DNA from: Mucilaginibacter sp.
Lineage (GTDB): Bacteria > Bacteroidota > Bacteroidia > Sphingobacteriales > Sphingobacteriaceae
Assembly: GCA_028288025.1 (NCBI GenBank)
Contig: JAQBOM010000029.1
Span: forward strand, 1-39,239
Length of the DNA: 39,239 bases
Reading direction: 5' to 3'
Shown here: one piece after another, positions 34,127-39,239 of the stretch
Numbering within the stretch: the first letter of the stretch is position 1
How the letters are laid out: every line of letters starts with the position of its first letter
Notes under the pieces: model-generated
Databases searched by the model: none
Seen by the model: the letters and a program-made list of their open reading frames with translations, nothing else
What the model was told of the DNA's origin: nothing
Program-made: the position numbers and the translations under genes

Positions 34127-35371
34127 ATGAAAAACATACGCTTAATTCCGCTGTTGCTTTTTCTGTTAACCTTTGATTTTGTTTCCTGCAAAAAGTCTGT
34201 CGTGGTTCCCAATAAGGGTAAGGACCTGGTACTTACCCCTATTGAACAGCAAAAGGTAACAGCGGATAACGCGTTTACACTAAAACTTTTTAAAAATCTC
34301 AATGGTGGAACCCAAACCGGCGCCAACCTGTTTGTGTCGCCATTAAGTGTGAGCTTCGCTATGGCCATGACAGGCAATGGCAGCAATGGACAAACACAGT
34401 GGGCTATAGATAGTGCGATGAGTTTCAAGGGGTTTACACGCGACCAAATAAACAGTTATTACCACAAGCTGATAACCGAACTGCCTGAACTGGACCCGAA
34501 TACAACAATAAATATCGCCAACTCTATTTGGTACCGGCAGGATTTTAGTGTGCTGCCCCAGTTTTTGCTGACCGGCAGCGTCAGCTATAACGCAAAAATA
34601 CAGGCGCTTGATTTTAGTAACCCTGCTTCTGCAGGTATCATTAACAATTGGGTAAGCGGGCAAACACATGGAAACATACCGGCAATCGTCGGCCAGGTGC
34701 CATCTACTGCCCTGATGTATCTGGTTAATGCCATGTACTTTAAAAGCAGCTGGAAGGAGAAATTCAATGCCGCCAATACCACCAGGCAGGACTTTTATCT
34801 CGACAACAATACTACGGTATCGGCTAACTTTATGAGTAACGATAAACTCGATTTTAAAAGATACACCACTAATGAGGCCGGAATTTATGAACTGCCTTAT
34901 TCAAACAGCAAGTATAGCATGGTGATTGTAATGCCGGCAAGCGGAACAACACTGCAGCAACTGGTTTCCGGGCTGGATTCAACAAAGTGGAGAACATGGA
35001 TGAGGGGATTAAGCAATTTTACCGGCCCGCTGAAAATGCCGAAATTTAAATTCAGCTATAGTACCGCGCTCAATAATTCATTAACCGCCCTGGGTATGGG
35101 TAACGCCTTTTCGACTGCTGCAGATTTCAGCCGGATAAGTACTGTAAAGCCACTGTTTATATCCGATGTTCTGCATAAAGCTTTTGTTGATGTCGACGAA
35201 AGCGGCACCACCGCGGCGGCAGCCACCGTGGTGGTAATCGGCACCACTGCCAGCTTGCCACCACCACCCGTTGTTATTAACCATCCTTTCCTGTTCGCTA
35301 TACGGGAAATGAGCAGCGGCCTTATTCTTTTTATCGGTACGGTAAATAACCCCTTGCTCACCGGAAATTAA
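34127..35371 (+). CDS. Serpin-family protease inhibitor, lipoprotein
   Basis: This 414-residue protein has a lipoprotein signal (MKNIRLIPLLLFLLTFDFVSC). The serpin fold follows: NLFVSPLSVSFAMAMTGNGS, NIANSIWYRQDF, VNAMYFKSSWKEKF, YELPYSNSKYSMVIVMP and the C-terminal HPFLFAIREMSSGLILFIGTV. The reactive-centre hinge ESGTTAAAATVVVI has small residues at P15-P9, the mark of an inhibitory serpin able to insert its loop. P1 falls at a Thr or Ala (around GTTASLPPPP), suggesting a target with small-residue preference such as an elastase- or subtilisin-like enzyme; this is inferred. Some Bacteroidota serpins, such as miropin of Tannerella forsythia, are also lipoproteins. The frame opens at 34103, but the signal peptide sets 34127. 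Confidence 0.93.
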   Translation: MKNIRLIPLLLFLLTFDFVSCKKSVVVPNKGKDLVLTPIEQQKVTADNAFTLKLFKNLNGGTQTGANLFVSPLSVSFAMAMTGNGSNGQTQWAIDSAMSFKGFTRDQINSYYHKLITELPELDPNTTINIANSIWYRQDFSVLPQFLLTGSVSYNAKIQALDFSNPASAGIINNWVSGQTHGNIPAIVGQVPSTALMYLVNAMYFKSSWKEKFNAANTTRQDFYLDNNTTVSANFMSNDKLDFKRYTTNEAGIYELPYSNSKYSMVIVMPASGTTLQQLVSGLDSTKWRTWMRGLSNFTGPLKMPKFKFSYSTALNNSLTALGMGNAFSTAADFSRISTVKPLFISDVLHKAFVDVDESGTTAAAATVVVIGTTASLPPPPVVINHPFLFAIREMSSGLILFIGTVNNPLLTGN

Positions 35372-35472
35372 ACCGCAGAGGCGCCAGGTTACCGGTAGAG
35401 AATAAAAAATTTACACTGAAACAACTTCCCTTTCATTTTATATCGTAATCTTCGGCTACTAAATTTTAAAGC

Positions 35473-35913
35473 ATGGAAAATTATTTGGCCGAACTTTTTG
35501 AACGCGAGCTTGTAAAGCTAAGAGACGAAATCAAAAATTTTAAAGATGAAGCTAACATCTGGCGAACAGCCGACGGTATCACCAATTCAGCTGGCACCCT
35601 TGTGCTGCATTTATTGGGAAATTTGAACTATACCGTAGGCGCGCTTTTGGGTGGTACCGGTTATGTCAGAAACCGCGAACAGGAGTTTTCTTTAACCGGG
35701 ATTCCGCAACAAAAGCTTATTGCCGACATTGAAAGTTTAATCGAAGTTGTAAAAACCAGCTTAAACGGCATCGATCAATCAAAACTCAATGAAACATACG
35801 CGCTTGAAATGGTGGCAGGCAAAAAGAGTACAACCTGGTACCTCACGTTTTTCTACGGGCACTTAAATTACCATTTAGGACAGATCAATTATCTGAGAAG
35901 GATATTGGAATAA
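35473..35913 (+). CDS. DinB-like four-helix protein (DUF1572-type)
   Basis: This 146-residue, all-helical protein resembles the DinB/YfiT superfamily: LVLHLLGNLNYTVGALLGGTGYVRNR includes the first His, and FYGHLNYHLGQINYLRR supplies two more. Three histidines in these positions usually hold a divalent metal. Members act as thiol-dependent transferases or remain uncharacterised. It appears monocistronic, with a repeat element behind it. The start is the ATG at 35473. Confidence 0.85.
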   Translation: MENYLAELFERELVKLRDEIKNFKDEANIWRTADGITNSAGTLVLHLLGNLNYTVGALLGGTGYVRNREQEFSLTGIPQQKLIADIESLIEVVKTSLNGIDQSKLNETYALEMVAGKKSTTWYLTFFYGHLNYHLGQINYLRRILE

Positions 35914-35929
35914 TCTCTTTAAAACCGAT

Positions 35930-36051
35930 GTCATGCTGATTTATTTCGGCACTACCCTTAAAAGTTTACGATAGAAAGTCTCGTAACGTGCATTTCCTTC
36001 GACTAAGCAGTCGTGAATATCCTGGGAGATACCAAAATAAATTGGCATGAC
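35930..36051. repeat. 122-bp inverted-repeat element before the sigma factor gene
   Basis: GTCATGCTGATTTATTTCGG (35930-35949) and CCAAAATAAATTGGCATGAC (36032-36051) are inverted copies matching at about 17 of 20 positions. The interior contains no gene; a short minus-strand frame crosses it but lacks coding features. It is another member of the GTCAT-ended elements in this window, with a different inner sequence. Confidence 0.55.
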
Positions 36052-36157
36052 GTTCCTTTTTAACTTCCATAATTGCAAATAATTCCGAAATCGAACATCC
36101 GAAATTCGAAATGACGTACCTTCATGCAACGTTGTTAAAAACCGTGCGTCATATAAC

Positions 36158-36736
36158 GTGCAAGCTGATCAAAATTTGGAAGCCGTATTTATTGACAAAC
36201 ACTACAACCTGGTGGTTGAGTGTAAACAAGGTAGCAAAAAAGCTTGTTATGAGCTTTACAAGTTGTACGCTAAGGCAATGCTGAACGTGTCCTTTAGGAT
36301 AGTTGGTAATATTGCCGAGGCAGAGGACGTGCTGCAGGAAGCTTTTTTAGATGCGTTCAGCAAATTGAAAGACTTCAGGCAGGATGCCACATTTGGTTTA
36401 TGGCTGAAGCAGATCGTGGTAAACCGGTCTATCAACCTGCTGCGTAAACGCAAGCTGGAGCTAATAGAACTGGACGGCGAACAATTTGAAAACCTGGCCG
36501 ATGAAGAACCGGAAGATGAGGAAGAGGTAGAATACCAGGCAGCAAGGGTAAAGGAAGCGATAAAACAGTTACCCGAAGGCTACAGGCTGGTAATTACTCT
36601 ATACCTGCTTGAAGGATACGACCACGAAGAGATAGGGCAGATACTGAATATTTCGGAGAACACCTCGAGGACCCAGTTTTTGAGGGCAAAAAGGAAGTTA
36701 ATTGAGATTTTAAAAAGAAAAGGAATAACAACATGA
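36158..36736 (+). CDS. ECF RNA polymerase sigma factor
   Basis: This 192-residue protein has region 2 (about 30-95) with ELYKLYAKAMLNVSFRIVGN and AEDVLQEAFLDAF. Region 4 (about 130-185) has LPEGYRLVITLYLLEGYDHEEI and SRTQFLRAKRKLIEIL. A strongly acidic linker (FENLADEEPEDEEEVE) joins them. The start is a GTG at 36158, giving the expected N-terminus; no in-frame ATG is nearby. The stop overlaps the next gene's start by 4 bp (ATGA), so it is coupled with a membrane protein that is probably its anti-sigma partner. Targets are not visible. Confidence 0.93.
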   Translation: MQADQNLEAVFIDKHYNLVVECKQGSKKACYELYKLYAKAMLNVSFRIVGNIAEAEDVLQEAFLDAFSKLKDFRQDATFGLWLKQIVVNRSINLLRKRKLELIELDGEQFENLADEEPEDEEEVEYQAARVKEAIKQLPEGYRLVITLYLLEGYDHEEIGQILNISENTSRTQFLRAKRKLIEILKRKGITT

Positions 36737-37296
36737 GCAAGGGATTAGAAGATTTCATAAGAGCGAATAGGGAAGAATTTGATGAAGTGGAACCTTCGGC
36801 AGGTCTATGGAGCCGCATCGAAAAACATTTGCCGCCCGTTTCGGAAGAACCCAAAAAGCGCGAAGCCAAAACTTTTTCGCTGTGGTTTGTTATGCGGGTG
36901 GCGGCATCAGTTATAGTGGTAATGGGTATAGGCTTCGCGTTATACCTGAAAAACGAAAAAAAGCCCGGCGTTGACTTTGCGGCCATCAACCCGGTATATG
37001 CCAAACAGCATGTACAGTATATTTCGATGATCGCCAACCGGCGAACAGAATTAAAGGCGGTAGCAAAATCGGACCCGGAACTGTATAAAGAATTTAGCGC
37101 GCAAATTGCGCAGATGGATTCAACCTACAAAGAGTTGAATAGTGAGCTGGCTGCCAGCCCTAACCAGGAACGCGTTTTAAGGGCGATGATACGTAACCTG
37201 AAAATACAAGCCGATGTGCTTAACCAGCAGCTGAAGGTGATTGAACAAATGAACGAAATGAAAAATGAAAGCCATGTTGAGACTAAAAATATATAA
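36733..37296 (+). CDS. Single-pass membrane protein, probable anti-sigma factor
   Basis: This 187-residue protein has a cytoplasmic N-terminal part of about 48 residues (MSKGLEDFIRANREEFDEVE) and a membrane helix at about 49-72 (LWFVMRVAASVIVVMGIGFALYL). A periplasmic segment rich in Lys/Glu/Gln with long helical, coiled-coil-like stretches follows. It lacks the HxxxCxxC zinc motif of common anti-sigma factors. Coupling to the sigma gene by a 4-bp overlap suggests it controls that sigma factor, which is inferred from position. Its 3' end overlaps the next gene by 32 bp. Confidence 0.75.
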   Translation: MSKGLEDFIRANREEFDEVEPSAGLWSRIEKHLPPVSEEPKKREAKTFSLWFVMRVAASVIVVMGIGFALYLKNEKKPGVDFAAINPVYAKQHVQYISMIANRRTELKAVAKSDPELYKEFSAQIAQMDSTYKELNSELAASPNQERVLRAMIRNLKIQADVLNQQLKVIEQMNEMKNESHVETKNI

Positions 37297-38581
37297 ACCC
37301 GCCATGCTTGTTTTCACAGCTATATTAGCGGTCAGCGCCGGTTTTGCGCAGGAAAAGCCAAAGACTCCCACGCCACCAAAATCCGATGATTATACATTCG
37401 GGTTTAGTATGGACGATATGAATCTTAACCTCGATCTGAAAAATATCGATGTAAAATTGAACAAACTTTCATCCCAGGTTAACCTCGCGTTTAGCGGTTT
37501 TAATAAAAACCTCAAGCTGGCCAATATCGCGCCAAATGTAAAAGTTGATTTAAAAGGCCTTCAAAATCTTAACATGAATTTGAATGAGATTGAGCCCCAA
37601 ATTAATCTTGAGCTTAATGTTCCCGGCCAAATCCAACAGGATAATAGCGAAAGCCGTGTAAAAAGCATAAAATATAAAAGTTACAGCAAAAGCTACCCGG
37701 TTGACGGCAACGACAGAATAAAACTGAGCAATCAGTACGGCCGGATAATGGTAAACACCTGGGACAGGCACGAAATGAAAGTTGATGTGCAAATTAAAGC
37801 TGAGGCAAATAACGATGACGAGGCCCAAAAATTATTGAACGGCGTTCAGATACGCGACAGCAAGGAGGGCGACCAGGTATCCTTCAGAACCAGCATTGAA
37901 CCGAACAGCAATGGCTCATGGAAAATGTGGAATTGGGGGAACAACCGCAGGCGTAAGCTGGAGATCAATTACACCGTGTATATGCCTGCCAAAACCGATC
38001 TGAACGTTGAGGACAGTTACGGCGGCATTGTGCTGCCCAAACTGGACGGGCAGGTAAAAATAAGCTCTTCATACGGCTCGGTAACGGCAGAAAATTTGTC
38101 GAATTCATCAAACCAGATAGAAGGCAGCTATGGAAATTTAAAAGTAGGCTCGCTTAATGGGGGGCATATAGGTTACTCGTATGGCAATGTTGAGATCAAC
38201 GAATGCAACAATATAAAAGGCGGGCTTAGCTATGGTTCCTTTAAACTGGGTAGGCTCAACGGCGCCGCCGACCTTGACTTGTCATACATCGGTGGGTTTA
38301 AAATCGACGAAGTTGGGCCCGGGTTAAAGCGGCTCGACATCAATTCCACTTACTCAGGTATATCATTAGGCTTACCTGGCAACAATAATTTCGACTTTGA
38401 TATTACGACTACTTATGGCGGTTTTAATTATAATGATGATAAGGTTACTATCACCAATAAAAGCCCGGCCGATGGCAAGCATTACAGCTCAACCAAAAAC
38501 TACAAGGGCCACTTCGGCAAAGGATCAGCCGGCGCGCAGGTAAATATCCGGTCGACTTATGGGAGTGTGAACTTTGAGTAG
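37265..38581 (+). CDS. Secreted DUF4097-like beta-helical protein
   Basis: This 438-residue protein has a signal peptide ending near AGFAQ. The first third has periodic Asn/Leu repeats (MNLNLDLKNIDVKLNKLS, NLNMNLNEIEPQINLEL). The later part has a repeated YG-containing strand pattern (SNQYGRIMVNTWDR, EDSYGGIVLPKL, SSSYGSVTAENL, EGSYGNLKVGSL, GYSYGNVEIN, RSTYGSVNFE), typical of DUF4097/adhesin-like beta-helices. It is probably cell-surface or periplasmic. Start alternatives are 37265 and 37274; the second gives the tighter signal peptide. The gene ends the sigma operon and may be its effector. A 27-bp inverted-repeat element follows. Confidence 0.8.
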   Translation: MKAMLRLKIYKPAMLVFTAILAVSAGFAQEKPKTPTPPKSDDYTFGFSMDDMNLNLDLKNIDVKLNKLSSQVNLAFSGFNKNLKLANIAPNVKVDLKGLQNLNMNLNEIEPQINLELNVPGQIQQDNSESRVKSIKYKSYSKSYPVDGNDRIKLSNQYGRIMVNTWDRHEMKVDVQIKAEANNDDEAQKLLNGVQIRDSKEGDQVSFRTSIEPNSNGSWKMWNWGNNRRRKLEINYTVYMPAKTDLNVEDSYGGIVLPKLDGQVKISSSYGSVTAENLSNSSNQIEGSYGNLKVGSLNGGHIGYSYGNVEINECNNIKGGLSYGSFKLGRLNGAADLDLSYIGGFKIDEVGPGLKRLDINSTYSGISLGLPGNNNFDFDITTTYGGFNYNDDKVTITNKSPADGKHYSSTKNYKGHFGKGSAGAQVNIRSTYGSVNFE

Positions 38582-38600
38582 GGGATTTCCAGCCCACGTC

Positions 38601-38756
38601 GTCATTGCGAGGAACGAAGCAATCTCTGAACTTTGCAGGTCAGAAAGACAATGTATGTGGATAGAATAAAGTCATCTGATTTGAACCGGTTGCGGTTAAG
38701 GTAAACACGTTTCGTTGATTTTCTTGTGTAGAGATTGCTTCGTTCCTCGCAATGAC
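38601..38756. mobile_element. 156-bp MITE-like element with perfect 27-bp terminal inverted repeats
   Basis: GTCATTGCGAGGAACGAAGC (38601-38620) continues AATCTCT (to 38627). The reverse complement occupies 38730-38756 with no mismatch over 27 bp. The 102-bp interior is not coding. The end sequence matches the ends of the GIY-YIG-containing element at 19784-20268 apart from small indels. This is consistent with a non-autonomous copy of that element. No target duplication can be identified by eye. Confidence 0.65.
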
Positions 38757-38775
38757 GCTCTTCTATAATGTCTAA

Positions 38776-39239
38776 CTAATAAATATACCGTACAAACGCT
38801 TCCATCGCTTCATATTCAGCCATACCCAGCTTGTCGTAGTTTTTTGCCGTTTCCCTGGTGCGGTCTTCGGCCCTTACCCAAAACTCCCTGGCATCATCCC
38901 CCGGAAATACCGGCCTGTCCTTTTGTGATTGGTGCTTGAAGATGGCATTGCGCTTGCGGATCACCTCCTCGGGGGACAGCGGTACAGCCATCTCGATCTC
39001 CCAGGTCTCAAACTCCAGCCAGGCACCACGGTACATCCACAGCCAGCAATCCTGTACCCAGGCTTCTGTTTTCCTGAGCCTGTTCAAGGCGGCGATGATG
39101 ATATTGAAACACACCTGGTGGGTGCCATGCGGGTCGGCAAAGTCACCGGCGGCAAATACCTGTTGCGGTTTTACCTTTTGTAAGAGCGCCATGGTGAGCT
39201 TGATGTCTTCTTCCCCTACTTTGGCTTTCTGGAATTTTC
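38776..39239 (-). CDS. nagB: NagB-type glucosamine-6-phosphate deaminase, C-terminal part (cut by window edge)
   Basis: The frame remains open through the window edge, so only the last 154 residues are seen. Segments QQVFAAGDFADPHGTHQVCF, CWLWMYRGAWLEFETWEIEM, RKRNAIFKHQSQKDRPVFPG and YEAMEAFVRYIY match the C-terminal, PIG-L/LmbE-like half of the long Bacteroidota NagB proteins. That half carries the DPHGTH motif. An N-terminal NagB domain is expected beyond the window. The family isomerises and deaminates glucosamine-6-phosphate to fructose-6-phosphate. It reads toward the DUF4097-like gene, with a repeat element between. Confidence 0.85.
   Translation of the reverse strand, partial: KFQKAKVGEEDIKLTMALLQKVKPQQVFAAGDFADPHGTHQVCFNIIIAALNRLRKTEAWVQDCWLWMYRGAWLEFETWEIEMAVPLSPEEVIRKRNAIFKHQSQKDRPVFPGDDAREFWVRAEDRTRETAKNYDKLGMAEYEAMEAFVRYIY

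Noticed and set aside
35941..36129. 62-codon minus-strand frame crossing the inverted-repeat element
   Set aside because: It runs through the repeat and into AT-rich spacer; the peptide is what such a repeat would yield by chance.

Overview
The window looks like chromosomal DNA of a Bacteroidota bacterium, most likely Sphingobacteriaceae (Mucilaginibacter- or Pedobacter-like). Pointers are TonB-dependent receptors with carboxypeptidase-regulatory-like N-domains, Bacteroidota-type promoters (TTTG near -33, TAnnTTTG near -7), few Shine-Dalgarno sites, an NagB C-terminus of the Bacteroidota long form, and many short inverted-repeat elements between genes. This is inferred from protein content; no rRNA marker is present.

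Layout. (1) 1-2.8 kb: an aberrant tRNA(Leu)-like gene, an Lrp/AsnC regulator with a good promoter and terminator, a YbjJ-like MFS transporter and a PAP2 phosphatase. (2) 2.8-15.7 kb: an efflux island. Two paralogous secreted YVTN propeller proteins flank an outer-membrane receptor, a half-size EamA transporter, a two-component system and a TolC/adaptor/RND operon. (3) 15.8-18.5 kb: a desaturase closely resembling eukaryotic sphingolipid delta-4 desaturases (DEGS), a secreted protein of unknown role and a macrodomain hydrolase. (4) 18.5-24.0 kb, minus strand: a complete 4-hydroxyproline catabolic set (D-amino-acid dehydrogenase, 4-hydroxyproline 2-epimerase, 2-oxoglutarate semialdehyde dehydrogenase, DHDPS-family deaminase). 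Repeat elements lie in every gap, and one of them carries a GIY-YIG nuclease gene. (5) 24.0-28.8 kb: three tandem paralogous small secreted proteins, a small Cys-rich membrane protein and a TonB-dependent receptor. (6) 28.8-32.2 kb, minus: an eight-bladed PQQ-like propeller, an exported metallo-beta-lactamase-fold hydrolase and a secreted esterase. (7) 32.3-38.6 kb: a GT39-type glycosyltransferase, a lipoprotein serpin, a DinB-like protein, then a tightly packed ECF sigma factor / membrane partner / DUF4097-like operon. (8) The right edge cuts a NagB-type gene.

Three items deserve attention most. First, a GIY-YIG gene sits inside inverted copies of a GTCATTGCGAGG repeat, and a gene-less 156-bp element elsewhere in the window has the same ends; this suggests a mobile family with autonomous and non-autonomous forms. 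Second, a bacterial DEGS-like desaturase implies delta-4 unsaturated sphingolipids. Third, the tRNA-like gene has a Leu-type body, a GUC anticodon and a 53-nt variable region. All functional statements come from reading sequence and remembered family features; no database search was run.
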